A stretch of DNA of 64,000 bases from Ciona intestinalis (Eukaryota > Chordata > Ascidiacea > Phlebobranchia > Cionidae). The notes below the pieces were generated by a model. That model searched no databases, was not told the DNA's origin, and saw only the letters and a list, made by a program, of their open reading frames with translations. Shown piece after piece: positions 23,618 to 36,185 of this stretch. Location of the stretch: contig NC_020166.2 in NCBI RefSeq assembly GCF_000224145.3, positions 5,695,050 through 5,759,049 of the forward strand, given 5' to 3'. The position numbers were made by a program, and so were the translations under genes. The first letter of the stretch is position 1; every line of letters starts with the position of its first letter.

Positions 23618-25363
23618 CCTAACCCGTGACCCTTCCGAAGGATAAGATACGTACGAAGTTGCCGTATGAGATTACCAATGACACTGCAGTCGGTCAAGTT
23701 TACTGATAAGGTGTAATGTGCTTCACGCCCGTGCTGTGACGCATCTGCTGACCACAACTGCAATATGGCTATCCGGCGCCGTTAGCGACCGTACATTCAA
23801 GTTCCGTCGTCCCGCTTAACGGCGCGCGAGTGCAACCTTTTACGATAATCATACCAATTACTCAACCCGAGAAACGATGGCAGCCTTTTGTTCCAAGTTC
23901 CAGTACATTATGTGATATTTGATTATCGTCCATGCAGGATGTTCTCCTTTGCCAACCTGCCCATCGTGCCTCGCGTTTCTTCCACGAAAGTGTTAATCTG
24001 CTGTGGACTGCTGGTCACTAAGCAGCATCAATAATTTGACTTATTTTACCGACGCATTTACCCATGTGGTTGACGAGACGGACTTAATATCTCGTATTGA
24101 ATCGCGCCGTATACACATTGTTTTATTTTTAACTTTTTACTCCCCGTATTGACCAGGTGACTTCAACTTAAAGACACTGAACTGAGCGACCGTGTTCGGG
24201 ACACAGCGTGCATCGTTTTTAACTTGAACCATATGTGCAGAGCCAAACATACTTTCATTCGAAATCATTCGCGTTTTTATCCCACACCATGTTTACTGAC
24301 TGCTACCTTTGAACTTTTAAAACATACCCCGATTTTTTTTATGTTTTCATCACCATAGTTACTTCTTTGCCTCTACTACGATAACACTACACTGTTTTTG
24401 CACCCTTTCTTAGTTGCTATCAGCCATCGTTCGTGTTGTTAAACTGCAAGGATCTTCCGGCGTCGCAATCTTTTTGCGCCGTCACGCAGTTTTTACCCTT
24501 TTTTCCCGAATTCCCTTCCCTTAGTAGCGTCAGAATTAATCGTTTATTCCTTTCCGCGTTTTACTCGCCCTCTTTCTCCGTAAACGTCGTTTAATTAGCT
24601 GATACTGTACAGCTATGGAAAATTGGTCTGCTTTAAAAGTATCGCATCATAAATGCTTATTTTAACCGCACTTCCATTTGAAGTTGAAATTAAACCGAAA
24701 AAGCAACTTCAAGTTTTTGTGCATTATATACGTATACCTGGCGCGTCAACGCCTCTTGTCTCTGGTGTATTTTTAACACTTCAACTTTATCCAAATGAGC
24801 AAACAGCACTCGTACCGTTATTTTATTTTCGAAATGAAATGTCTTCTGTTGTGTTTTATTGCTAAGCAAAACTGTTCTGGGCTATTTTCCTATATAGGTC
24901 GTTACTGGTAATTTGCCACTTTGTTCCAATACAGTTATGTCGGCATTTGGTTGTTCTGTATATCACGAACTCCGGACAAGATTTTAAATGATCAACACAT
25001 TAATTTGCGTGTACCAATATACGCTTTTTCAGTATGGATATTGTCCATGTACATTAAGTCTCATAGTTTACCTTTTTCTTTGGTGCTGATTGACATGACT
25101 GAAAAATGATTATACCGTAGTTGGCTGTTACTACGTTAGCGAATGTATTATTTTTAAGCAGACAGTAGTAGGTAAATGGCATCTGCTTCTGTTCCCAAAA
25201 GCGGTAACAGATTTGCTAATTCTGTACTGCAGGTGTGGCCCGTGGGTATACAAGTGGTCACCAAATAACTTGGTGTATATTATCCGTGTCACAAATGTTC
25301 GGTGACTGCGAAAATTTTTAGTCTAACATTTCTAGTTTTTGCGTTAATAGAAAGTTTACTTAC

Positions 25364-25552
25364 GGTGGGAATAGATGGGACACTTTTTATTCCGTTTTCT
25401 CGTTCCATTTGGTAGGAAACAAAAAACATTCGAAGATTTATAAAACCGTATTTCCACGACTTCCATAAACTGTTGTTAATTGTTTAAAACGCGATCAGTA
25501 TATTTAAATATTGTGTGCTAAATGTCTCCCATCTTCCACCACTCTACTATAT
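25364..25552 (+). mobile_element. MITE copy B
   Basis: Left end GGTGGGAATAGATGGGACAC, right end CTCCCATCTTCCACCACTCT, with the internal TTGTTTAAAACGCGATCAG block of the family. Same orientation as copy A. Confidence 0.8.
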
Positions 25553-26238
25553 AACTCAATCGCGATACAGTCAAAGATGATATGCTTTTATAGTTTGAAT
25601 ACCTTAAAAAATCCTATTTGGTCTTTATTTGAGAAAAAGAGATACTGAGATTCTTTTTCTAACCTGACGATGGTTGTTATTGTGTTGTAGCAGGTGGTCT
25701 ATCAACTATCACTGTACGCCAATATCAAAGAGCCATTCGAATAGCTCATAAATGTTCGGTAGAATTAGGAATTTAAAAGTTGCACCGTTTTTCGCATGTA
25801 CACGCGACGTAGATTAATAGCCAGGGCACGAATTGCAACTGCCACCTTGCAAGTGATAAATAGTTTTTCACGTCAAATGAGTAAAGCAATTGTGAGGAAT
25901 TCAGGGAAAGAATTAAGAAAAACATGTAACGTATCCGCTGTAAGTCAATTGGGGGAATAGGTTGGCGGTTGGATATAAGCTCGTTCACCACCACTATTGC
26001 TGTGCAGTGTGACTCTCGGGAAGCTCTATTGAGATAAACCGAGTTTTGAGTTAGCTTTGACCCGTTGACTGTTGCATGACACTCGGGCAGCGCTGCTGGT
26101 GGCTGTGCGCGGCGCCGACGCGTTTGGCACGTGTGTGTGTGCGCGCGCCTGCCTACAGAAAGAACCAGTCTGATGTTTTTTCGAGGCTTCCATCGCAACA
26201 CTGCACGCTGTTTTGCCACGAAATTCCGAGGGCGCTTG

Positions 26239-26288
26239 TAGGGATTTTGTATAACGTTGAACTTAGGGATTTTGTATAACGTTGAACG
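26239..26288. repeat. 25-base tandem duplication
   Basis: The unit TAGGGATTTTGTATAACGTT plus GAACT occurs twice back to back with no internal mismatch, about 0.3 kb before the homeobox start. Either a young duplication or a promoter polymorphism. Confidence 0.85.
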
Positions 26289-26602
26289 ACCACGCAGCTT
26301 AGATTAGAATGTTAGTGGTATAGTTGTGTACGTATTCGCCAGGTGTAGTTTTGATAGCTACAAAGTATCAGTGTTGCAAATTGATAATTATATATTTCTG
26401 CAGAGAGCCAAATATCGAAGAAACAGCAAATCGCACGCGAAAGGAATGGTGTTGGAATAGAAGTTATAAAAACTAATGCGTCCATTACAAAGGTTTACCT
26501 TGAAGCGTCTAAACCATTGATATTGAGTTGAGACAGGAAGGACTTGCGAGGAGCAATCTCGCGGGCACTGAAATTACATTAAAGACTCAAAAAAACTGGA
26601 TA

Positions 26603-29600
26603 ATGAGCGACCGCGAGGCAGTGATATCGACCATAGCGCCACTCACATCGACAGAAGTTTGTGAAAACGACCCGCTGCCGGTAAATGACTCTGCTGATAT
26701 CGTAGATAGTCCAACGAATCTGCGGCAAGTCATCGAATCTAAACCGGGAAACGAATTTTCGGAACGCGACGGTAAGTTTTGTGTTTTAGTTTGGCGAACA
26801 TCATATCTATACACATGTTTTAATGGCGAATGTGTTGTATACAACCTCTCAAAATCTTGCAGTCAGTATTACTGATTTATTACGTAGGCCTACACGTTGT
26901 TATTGGTTACTAGTCATCCTTTTAAAATAAACAAGTTATACGTATGCTTTTGTAAAACAGGTGTATATAGTATGCGTAAAAGAATAGATCTTTGGCGACA
27001 TTGCAAACATATAGTAAATTAGAGGCTTCCCGCCGGACGCGCGCTAGTATATGTTTAGCTGTTTTAATTGCTTTTATTGAACGTCACAGTTACGTAGAGA
27101 GAACGTTGAATAGACCAAGTGCAAGAGTAAGCGTTGTAACAGCACAGCTGGCGGTCACGCCATTTTGTTCTTTCCGGCAACGGCAAACTTTATATAACAA
27201 GACCATAGAACCATTCGCTTTTTTAGAACACTATTTAAAACAATTAGGCCGACGATAGCTAACTTGGTAGACACCAGACATTTCATTGTTTAATTTCCAC
27301 AGCGCTTTACAATAAGCACTCGTATTCAATTCAACTGGGAAGTTACGACGGAGGGCAATACTGCACCACCTTTCCGTCTATACCAAACATAACTCTATCC
27401 AACCATAGGTAACTATCATATATATTAGTAATATACTGTCTAGTATACCCGAAAAATCATAGATTGAATAAAATATATAAAAAGTAGCAGAAATAATAAT
27501 GCTTTATTACGGCAATGGTCCACCTCGGACCTAAATCCCATGTGCCTATATAGGCCGTGTACCGCATGTCCGCAGCCATATAAAACAAAACAGCACGCTT
27601 TGAAATATATTTATACATATATCTATGTAATATTTGGTTCAATGCAAGCAGACTTCCGTTGCAACAAAACGGATTTGGGATACCGGCTTCAAGGCAGAAC
27701 CAGAACATAGTTCTTCAGGATCGTACACCTCATGATCACTTTCACGGATTCGTCCCAGGTTTGAAATATATTGTATATCATTGTAAACATGCTAAGAGTA
27801 AAGATGAGGCTTTATGGCAAATAACTCATATTCTGTATGCAATTCAACACGCTTTTTCTTATATGCGTACTCAATGTGATAATATTCATTTTTGGTTTTT
27901 AAAAAATGATTAAAATTTACGCGGTCCTAAATTGAGGTGATTTTTTTTGCGCTGTCACTTAAACGCAAGTCACTCGATTTTTAACTTTTCACTTCACAGA
28001 AACTTGGGAGGATTCAATGTCGAATATACCACAGCGGTGCGATGGTAATGGCAGCAGAAATCTAAGCAGAGGAAGAACGACGTATTCTGTTGACCAGGTA
28101 ACATGTATGTTTAAATATGAGAAACTTTGCGTAGTTTAACACATATGGGCTGTGATGTTACTGCCTTGCAATTGCTTGACTTTTTAACGCTTTTACTCTG
28201 TCGACTTGTCACGATAAGCTATGTATGCTTTAAGAGGAAAACGTATTTTATGTCACAGATAACAGAGCTGGAAAAACTGTTTACACGCAACGCATACCCA
28301 ACGCCCCAATCCCGCCAAGAGCTTGCTCGAAATATTAGAGTACCTGAAGGGAAAGTAAAGGTATAATGCGTGTACTTAAAATGTATGTTTTTATGTATAG
28401 TTTTTTTCTGTTTTTTGATAATATTTGAGTCGTTAACATTGTATAGGCTACAAACTACATACACTGTGAAGTTACGGTGGTTTATTAAAGGCGTAAGTGG
28501 TGCATATTACCGTTTGCAGCAATGATGCGCTGTTATTAAATTTGCATAAATTACATCACTCTAAATTTATGATGAAAATGTGTTTCATCAATCTGTAAAA
28601 CATTTTTGTTTTTTTCTCCAGATATGGTTCCAAAATCGGCGAGCAAGAGCCAAAAAGCAGCGTATGCTTTCAAGTAACAGCTGGAGAGTCGGGCTGCAAC
28701 AAACCGCTTTCGCGCCTCTACCCGTGCGCCAAGAACAGTCAAACAACAATAATAACTCGATCGTAAACGAAGCGGGTGCTGCGAAAAATCCAGCTATCAA
28801 TCTGTCGAGCCAGGTTGTGCCGAACTGGGAATATCCTCAGGGTGGGCCATCTCAAAATCAAGAAGGCGCAAGTCACACTTCCTTATCCCTCTCCTGCCTC
28901 TCGCTTCGAAACCAAGCGAAACATAACTCCTTACCCAGTACGACTGACTCTGCTGCAAAGAATAGCGCCGAGCACCCGCCAACGCTTCCGCTTTGCCCTG
29001 ATAACAGTTTTAAATTTTACACTGGGTCGTGGCGGGACGTGTCAAAATATGAGAGGACGGACTTCGAACACAATGAGGCCTTTCCCAGTCGTTTTCCGGT
29101 GATCAACAATTCACAAAGCCACATCGATAGGAGTACGGCGCGATTTTCAAATGTTGCCAGCAGCATGTCTCCAAGCATGCAGTCGCCTTGGTTCCAACAC
29201 GGTGGTTATTCAGCTCCTGCTGCAATGAGCAGCCCTCCTTCAGCAGAAGGAACTGGTTTATCTATTGCTACAGTTGAGTCACTTTCTGCACCCGTTGCTA
29301 ACGATAAAGGTGCTGCTACGTCTCTTGTGACGCCTGCACCCCACTGTGAACAGCACAGTCGGAATAAACTACCGAATGACGCAAACTCGACTGGCTATTA
29401 CAAAGGTGCATACGACCTAAAGGTAATTTCGTCTGGGTATAAAGCAAATGTTCTTTCGGGTCGATATTCTCCATATCTGAGCCCACCCACGAGCACCGCT
29501 CTCCTTCGTTCTCCACCGCCTATAAGAAGATTTGTTTTCCCTTTCAAAAATCTCATGGAAACCTCTAGGAACTCAGTCGCACCTGTTGGTCCAAATAATG

Positions 29601-30265
29601 TTCACGAAAACGTAGATTTAACAACTAGAACGAACTGTGCAAAGAACTTCATGACCCTCAATACTCATACAACATCTGAGGCCGGTCCTCACTTTTGCCC
29701 TCGACAATCAAGCCACTGTTTCGTCGACAGTAAAGTAGGTAGCCAACCAATTGATGTAAATATGGCTACAAACCCAAATTTGCGAACCCTCGCACCTACG
29801 TTCAATTTAAAACCGTACCAGATGCAAAAGAATGACTTCGACACTGCTGCCTGTGGAACAAGTTTATCAAAACAACAGCGTTTTAATTGGCAAATGAACA
29901 GTGACCGCTGGCAGCATATTAATCAGTGGAATTCTACCAGCAGTATGCAAAAATACCAACCACAAGCGACGTTCACTTCCAACGCAATGCATTGTCGAGA
30001 ACGGGGCATGCCTGGCCAAATGTGGCCACACCACCAGCAGGGATATGGAAACAGCAAGAACTGCAACGTTGCAAACTGGCCGCGTATGTATCCTAATAAC
30101 GGGTCTCACGTTATTGAAACCGAAACTCGTTGTCCGTCTAACGGTTCGGAGGAAAGCGGTTCTAGTGCGGATGCCCAGAAAAGGGAAACTGCGCAGGGTG
30201 TTTGGTCGGTGAGCGAGCTTATCCCTGGTACCCAACCCCCTTCGTCGGCCCCAATGGTCGGTTAG
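26603..30265 (+). CDS. PRD-class-like homeobox transcription factor
   Basis: Four exons: 26603-26771, 28000-28097, 28259-28360 and 28622-30265, giving 670 residues. The homeodomain (about residues 78-137) runs from RGRTTYSVDQITELEKLF through YPTPQSRQELARN to KIWFQNRRARAKKQ, with Q50 and N51. Introns fall between homeodomain residues 12/13 and 46/47; the 46/47 position is the classical PRD-class intron. No paired domain, octapeptide or OAR motif was seen. The remaining 530 residues are Ser/Asn/Pro/Gln-rich and look disordered. It should be a nuclear DNA-binding regulator preferring TAAT sites. The sequence resembles Mix and other divergent PRD-class proteins, but I cannot assign an orthologue. 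The last exon holds most of the protein uninterrupted. The start is the first ATG in frame; upstream frame has no ATG. Confidence 0.85.
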
Positions 30266-30434
30266 AAATTGAAGAAGGATTTAATCGCGTATAAAGTTCA
30301 ATTTATTGTTTTACTCTTTTTATGAAACCCTGTGTTGATTATTTCAGCTGCTACAATCCAATTGTTTTGAAACGTGTGTGTTCCTGAAGTTTTATTTCTT
30401 TTTTTTGCCAAGCTTGCCTTTATGAGTTTTTTTT

Positions 30435-30530
30435 TATTTGCAGTAAATCACATTCAATAAGTAGTCACGTTTTGCGGTAAATCACATTGCCTTTATTTTG
30501 CAGTAATTCACATTCTAATAAATCACATGC
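30435..30530. repeat. Degenerate short tandem repeat
   Basis: Three to four imperfect copies of a unit like TTTGCAGTAAATCACATT lie in a row just after the homeobox 3' end. Unit length varies, so this is an old or slipping minisatellite. Confidence 0.6.
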
Positions 30531-31680
30531 GGAAGTCACATATTCCCCGGTTATTTTGTGTTCGCCAAACTATACCTATGTATTCTGCTCCAATGAAAAA
30601 AATCACAGTTATAAATTCAAGTTGTAAAAAACAAAGTTCTCGAGCATGCGCAGTCTTCAATTCCAATTATTGCCGAAGTAGGCGCCACACAGCGTTCCAA
30701 ACCTACCGCGTTTATAAAGAGCGATCCTTAATACGGCCCTGAGCCACCGTCGCACTTATGTCTCGGATTACTCATACTTCAAAACGGTTCCGTCGTAAAT
30801 CAAATGATTAATGATCTCTAACCGTATCCAGCATTGTTCTTTCGTCCAAAGCCGTTGAAAGCGAAGGAATCAGCTGCCAGACCATGTCGTTATAATACGT
30901 TGGAAAATGGAATTTAAACGAACACCGGAAAGGCGATCAGCTTTCTTTATGCAAAAGTTTTAAAATGAAACTGCAACACGTGCACATACGAGCGACGTTT
31001 ACAAGGGTTACACGGATGTATAAATATTTCCAAGAACCGTTACAGCTGTATTAATTCGTTTGATTGACTTGTGGGATTGGGTGCTAAATCGTTCGAAGAG
31101 GAAACGTTTGTCTGGCCAAGGCAGGACCCCTCTACCTATTAAGACTCCTAAAACAATGGCGTCAGCGAGAGTTGTCACTTCTGACAGGCAGCACTGAATC
31201 GAAACCAGCGGGAAAGGTCGTGGGAAAAAGGAAGTGGCCGAATTTCTACACATCCTTCATCCGAAGCCTACGCTGCCATAGTCGCAATAAACAGATTACT
31301 AGCAGAGCTTAACGATCAGCGTTTTCCTGTCGGATTGCACTTCGTCTACTATGACATGACTCTTGCAAGTTCGACAACATACACGCTTCCTGGCTATGTA
31401 AAAAATCACATAGAGAAACTTTCTGATAGTCGCTGGTTTATTCACCAACATAGAATCCTCCAAATCATACCAAATCCTTCATTATGTTTCCATACGTTAT
31501 ACTTCTGTGATACATCTCGTGTTGCTTTGATTTCGCTCCATATATGAACCTCGAAACATTTTGGAACGTTACGTATTGATTATTGACTGTTTAAGCTAAG
31601 TTCACAGAAGTGACGTAATAAATAGGTGATGTAATCATTTACCTTTTTGAAATGCAATTAAGTTTCGTGAATACAATATA

Positions 31681-31872
31681 GAGTAGAGTGGAAAAGATGG
31701 GATACTTTTCATTCTATTTTCTCGTTTCATTGGGTAATAAACAAAGAACATATAAAGAATTATAAAACCGCATCCTCTCGACTTATGTAAACCGTCGTTA
31801 GTTGTTTAAAACACAATCAGGATGTTTGGATATTATGTGCCAAATGTGTCCCATCTTACCCCACAGTACCAT
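31681..31872 (+). mobile_element. MITE copy C
   Basis: Left end GAGTGGAAAAGATGGGATAC, right end TGTCCCATCTTACCCCACAG; the interior matches copies B and E closely (TTCTCGTTTCATT, TTGTTTAAAACACAATCAGG). Confidence 0.85.
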
Positions 31873-32924
31873 CTTTTTTGTCGGCAGTTTTTGGCGGTTC
31901 GCTAAGTAACCGACGGTTTCCACCCGTAAAGAATAATTATATAATGGCATTTGTTGATTTGAGTTGTATTCAAAATCGCCCTATCTTTAGATATTAACAA
32001 CTTATTGCATTCGGTAACATTTCGCTCCATGTACTCCGTACCAGTTTGAACAGGACTCCTGGTGTTGCCAATCATTTGAAATAGCCCCAAGCATCAGTAT
32101 TCGGCGCCATTTTATGATCGAAACACGTCCTATAATCAATCTTTCAGCCAATCAGTTAATATTACATTTCCCTGATTATTTACTAGGGTGCGAAAACGAT
32201 TTTCATCGCCAACGTACGTGTTAGAAGTGATATTTATCCCCATCTAGCGGATTCATGTTTACGTATGGTAGCGTTCTTGATTTTAGGAATCGGTCATTTT
32301 TTATTTTAAGAATCTGTCTTCGGCTTAGAACGCGTTTTCGATACATGCTAATCATGGCTAATAAAATCATACATGAATATGCTTTAATTTTCGACAGTTT
32401 TACATTTTCTGTCTCCATTTTTACTTTAAAAATAGGACATTTTCTGAGTAGCAATGTAACAAACCGATAACTGACGCTACCAGCATCAACCCATAGGTTT
32501 TTTAAAGTGATTTCGTAAATATAACTTAAGTTTAGTGAGGCACCGAATTGGGGCTGGAAACCCAAAACCGATGTTCGTTGTTGTAACTGTCCACATTTGG
32601 CACCAGAGAGAATAAAGCAGTGTGTTCCGAAAAGTTATACATGGAACTATGTACGTCATATTTATAAGTCGTATAGGTATAAGTATAAGTTTTGGCATCT
32701 GTCATTTATGTAACTAGTTAATGTCGAGGTCACAGTAAGTTTTATTTGGATTTGAATGTATTTTTACTAGTCATTTAAATAGTAGTGATTGCTCTTTTAA
32801 CACAATATTTGTTCTCACTTCTATTTGCATGGCAATTTAAAAAAAAGTTTCTATCTGTAGAAAGTTAAAGGCAGGGCATTACTGCATTAATATTTTGGCA
32901 CTGACAATACACAAATGAAGTAAA

Positions 32925-35039
32925 ATGGGTATAGGTTGCAGCTCATTTGCTCATCTAGAAGACAACGAATATTTGAAGCGACTGTCAAGCAACGTTTCCA
33001 TTTCGGAAAATGACCCTTTTTGGAATCAATTGTTTTCATTCACTTTGTCCGCACCACGAGATAGAAATGAAGCAATTTTGCTCGAAGAGGCAACTGAGAC
33101 TTTTTGCAAGATGCTAGTTGATCACAACCAACACACTGGGAATTTCACATCTTTATTGAAAGTTTTTCTTTCCCGTTTTTCCGAACTCAAGTCGTCTGCG
33201 GAGTGCGATGACCAGTTATTTATATGGCAGTCAAGAAATGCTATGTTTGTGATTCAACACTTATGTAAGTTTTTAGCTGAAAACACAACGGAAATGAAAA
33301 TGATGGAACAGTTCGGAGCCCGATCCTTGGTCGAGAGACAAAAAGATTTAACCTCAGGGTCCGTATTTGAAGGAACAGAGAATGTGAATTACGCTCATGA
33401 GCTGTTAAGTGCATTAATGGACATTATTATACATGTCCCAATACTCGATTTCACATACTCTCTTCATATTGAAGCTTTAAACACAATTCTTGTCTTACTT
33501 TCGGTTCAAATGTTTGTCCCATCACCAGGGGATAACGGCCCCATATATCGCATTTTAATGACAGGTCAATGCGCCGCAAAAGCAAACAACTTCATGCGAG
33601 CTTTGCTGCAAAACTTTATAGAGCAACGACCATCACCAGAAGCAGGTTCAAGAGAAAATGGTGGCGGTAGTTTTGTGATCGGAATTGCATCTGCTGTTGC
33701 AAGTGGATTATGGAGTGCACTGAAACTTGGTGGGAAAAAGGATAGTGGAGTTTCAAAAGAATTAACGTCAGAACTTGGACCTCCTACCATTGGTCGCCAA
33801 AGTGCCTTACTTATTCTTGCTTTGATAAATCATCAGAGTTATGTTGACCCAACTGGTCAACCATTCGTAAATCCATACAAAGCTGCTTTATGCTGCTTTC
33901 GTCATGTGCAGGGGCAACTCCAAGGCCCATCTAATGGAAAGCAAAAAGGTTCACTTCCATCATTTCACATAAACCTGTCGCGCTTGTATGGCACTGCCTG
34001 CTCAGTTCAGGTTTACGAATCAAGCACATTGTTGCTTTATTCATTATTGCATGGAAACCCAGACGTAAAAGCATTTGTTTTGTCCAAAACTGATATTGAC
34101 AGTCTTGTGACTCCAATTTTGCAAATTTTATATTTTGCACCTTCGCAAAATTCGCATCACATTTACATGGCGCTAATCATTCTGTTAATGTTCACAGAAG
34201 ATGACCACTTTAACAAGTATGTTCATGACATTCGTCTTCCAACTGTGCCATGGTACACAGACCGCATACTCTCTGATATCAGTCTCGGTGACTTGATAAT
34301 TCTTGTCGTTATCAGAACCATCCAGTTCAACATGAGCAGAATGAGGGATAGATATCTTCACACAAATTGCTTAGCAGCACTTGCCAACATGTCTGCACAT
34401 TTTCGATCTTTGCACCCGTATGCTGCACAAAGAATTTTTAGTCTTGTCACACTTCTTACGAAAAAGTACAGGAAGCTCACTGAAAAAGTTCTGGCAATAA
34501 TGGCCACATCTGATACACCTGGTACTGTGTCAGATGCATCTGCAACTTCTTCCGAACAGGCAGAAATTGACATGGAGCCGGAAAGAGATTATGCTTCAAA
34601 CCTAAAGGTCCTTGAAGAGGTACTTCGCATGCTGCTAGAAATTGTAAATTCTTGCTTAACAGGAGGTGCATTGCGCCACAACGCAAACCTGGTCTATGCT
34701 CTTCTGCAAAGGCGTGAAGCATTTGACCAGCTGCGTCTACACACTGTGTACCAGGATGTGCTTCAAAACATCGACACTGTCATTAACTTTTTCACTGGAC
34801 GTTTGGATCAGCTGAACCAGCAGACAATGACGACAGATGAAGTGCATAGCGTCATCAAAGATGCAACTGTGCAGCTACCAAGCCATCGATTGCATAAATT
34901 TCCCGATCTTAAATTCCGTTACGTGGAAGAGGATTCACCAGAGGAGTTTTTTGTTCCCTATGTTTGGTCCTTAATCTTTAATAAGAGTGGATTGTTTTGG
35001 AACCCTGGCTGTGTTCAGCTGTTTGCACTGGAATCCTAA
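32925..35039 (+). CDS. DYM: Dymeclin, intronless
   Basis: A single frame of 704 residues (human dymeclin 669). The N-terminal MGIGCSS fits N-myristoylation, as in human MGSNSS. EYLKRLSSNVSISENDPFWNQLFSF, SAECDDQLFIWQ, NSHHIYMALIILLMFTEDD, RYLHTNCLAALANMSAHFRSLH and the C-terminal KFPDLKFRYVEEDSPEEFF match the family throughout. Dymeclin is a helical-repeat protein that shuttles between cytosol and Golgi and supports Golgi organisation; loss causes Dyggve-Melchior-Clausen dysplasia in humans. Extra length comes from Gly/Ser-rich insertions near residues 240-290 and an acidic linker near 530-550. The complete absence of introns is unusual, since the vertebrate gene has many. No poly(A) tract is evident at the 3' end, so a recent retrocopy is not clearly indicated. 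Confidence 0.96.
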   Translation: MGIGCSSFAHLEDNEYLKRLSSNVSISENDPFWNQLFSFTLSAPRDRNEAILLEEATETFCKMLVDHNQHTGNFTSLLKVFLSRFSELKSSAECDDQLFIWQSRNAMFVIQHLCKFLAENTTEMKMMEQFGARSLVERQKDLTSGSVFEGTENVNYAHELLSALMDIIIHVPILDFTYSLHIEALNTILVLLSVQMFVPSPGDNGPIYRILMTGQCAAKANNFMRALLQNFIEQRPSPEAGSRENGGGSFVIGIASAVASGLWSALKLGGKKDSGVSKELTSELGPPTIGRQSALLILALINHQSYVDPTGQPFVNPYKAALCCFRHVQGQLQGPSNGKQKGSLPSFHINLSRLYGTACSVQVYESSTLLLYSLLHGNPDVKAFVLSKTDIDSLVTPILQILYFAPSQNSHHIYMALIILLMFTEDDHFNKYVHDIRLPTVPWYTDRILSDISLGDLIILVVIRTIQFNMSRMRDRYLHTNCLAALANMSAHFRSLHPYAAQRIFSLVTLLTKKYRKLTEKVLAIMATSDTPGTVSDASATSSEQAEIDMEPERDYASNLKVLEEVLRMLLEIVNSCLTGGALRHNANLVYALLQRREAFDQLRLHTVYQDVLQNIDTVINFFTGRLDQLNQQTMTTDEVHSVIKDATVQLPSHRLHKFPDLKFRYVEEDSPEEFFVPYVWSLIFNKSGLFWNPGCVQLFALES

Positions 35040-36185
35040 TATCCAATCCTACCAAAACTTAGACTTTGACGACCATTTTAATTTAAAAATTTTCTTTATA
35101 AATTTCACATCTTGCCTCTGTGCCAGCAGGTGCTAATAATGTCATCTTGCTCAATGCTTTTATTTATCTAAAAAGTCTGTTTTGATTTCAGATGTTCATA
35201 TACTACACATCTAAAATATGAAAATGTTAGATATATGTAATATAATTCGATTGTAATGCTGGTCTGTTATGGCAATATGAGCTGTAAATCCCTATGTACT
35301 ACTATCTACTATGTATGCTAAGAATGTATAAATTGCAGACTTATAACGTGGTGAAAATAACAGTTAAGCTTGTTAATATGGGATATATCCATCTGTATAT
35401 GGAATGAAGTTACACCATAGTATCTGCACTTATATCTGCTTAATATTTAACAAGGGTGTTTAACTCATTATTTTTACATCTGTGTCGAATGATGGTAAAT
35501 TCATCTGCTTCTCTGGTAGTTTAAAAATATATAAAATGAAGCGCTTTTCCCCCCATATTATTCCCCCTACATTTAGAATAGCAACATAGTTATACCAATG
35601 TTAGTTTGTAGTTCAATGTCAATTTAATTGCATTAATAATTTTTTTATATTTCACTAGGTGAATTTTCATTTCATCCTTTGTTTCACATGTATATGTCAC
35701 AATAATTTGCAAAAATGCTTAAATTTTTCATCTAATTCTAATTAATTAAAATTTTTAATGTGGATTTAACAATATTCCATTTCCAACTAAGGGTAAAGCA
35801 TATTTTTGATGGATTCTTTATCAATGCACAATGTCAATTTTACACAAGCTACACCAGAACTGATTCTCAGATAACCAGATAACTTCCTATATTTTGCTTC
35901 TTAAAGTTTTGTAATGTACCAGCGAACCATTCAATTGGATTATCACCAAAGTTATGCTTTAATCTGAGGATTAACTTGAGGCTTTTAGTTTACTAATCCT
36001 CACAGAAATTTATAACTGGACAATCATATGAATAATTCGCTGTGCTGTTCACACACACACATGTATGATACATACATATATATGTATATTATATATAAAT
36101 ACGTCTAATTTTTTAAGGATTGTTTAATAAATTTTGCTTTTATTTTTTGCTCCACATTTAAGTATAAAACTTAGGAATTGAATAG
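35040..36185. other. Spacer between dymeclin and ABCF3
   Basis: AT-rich sequence, presumably the dymeclin 3' UTR and the ABCF3 promoter plus its first coding exon, which I could not locate. A (CA)/(TA) microsatellite lies at 36050-36100. Confidence 0.4.

Larger units (their letters stand above)
23618..26602. other. Intergenic stretch, Ras-GAP to homeobox gene
   Basis: About 3 kb without a recognisable exon. The first kilobase is relatively GC-rich, with an imperfect inverted repeat (GGCGCCGTTA at about 23776 against AACGGCGCG at about 23818), and is likely Ras-GAP 3' UTR. A MITE copy lies at 25364-25552 and a 25-base direct tandem repeat at 26239-26288. The open frames here show no family features. 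Confidence 0.5.
30266..32924. other. Intergenic stretch, homeobox gene to dymeclin
   Basis: About 2.7 kb with no recognised exon. It contains degenerate TTTGCAGTAAATCACATT tandem units at 30435-30530 and one MITE copy (31681-31872). The rest shows nothing I can support. Confidence 0.5.

Noticed and set aside
25773-26219. 148-codon minus-strand open frame upstream of the homeobox gene
   Set aside because: Low-complexity Arg/His/Thr composition, no domain, GT/GC microsatellite inside; likely chance in a GC-richer promoter region.
28776-30235. Several long alternative-frame open frames inside the homeobox last exon on both strands
   Set aside because: Overlaps of a long real coding exon with skewed composition; no independent features.
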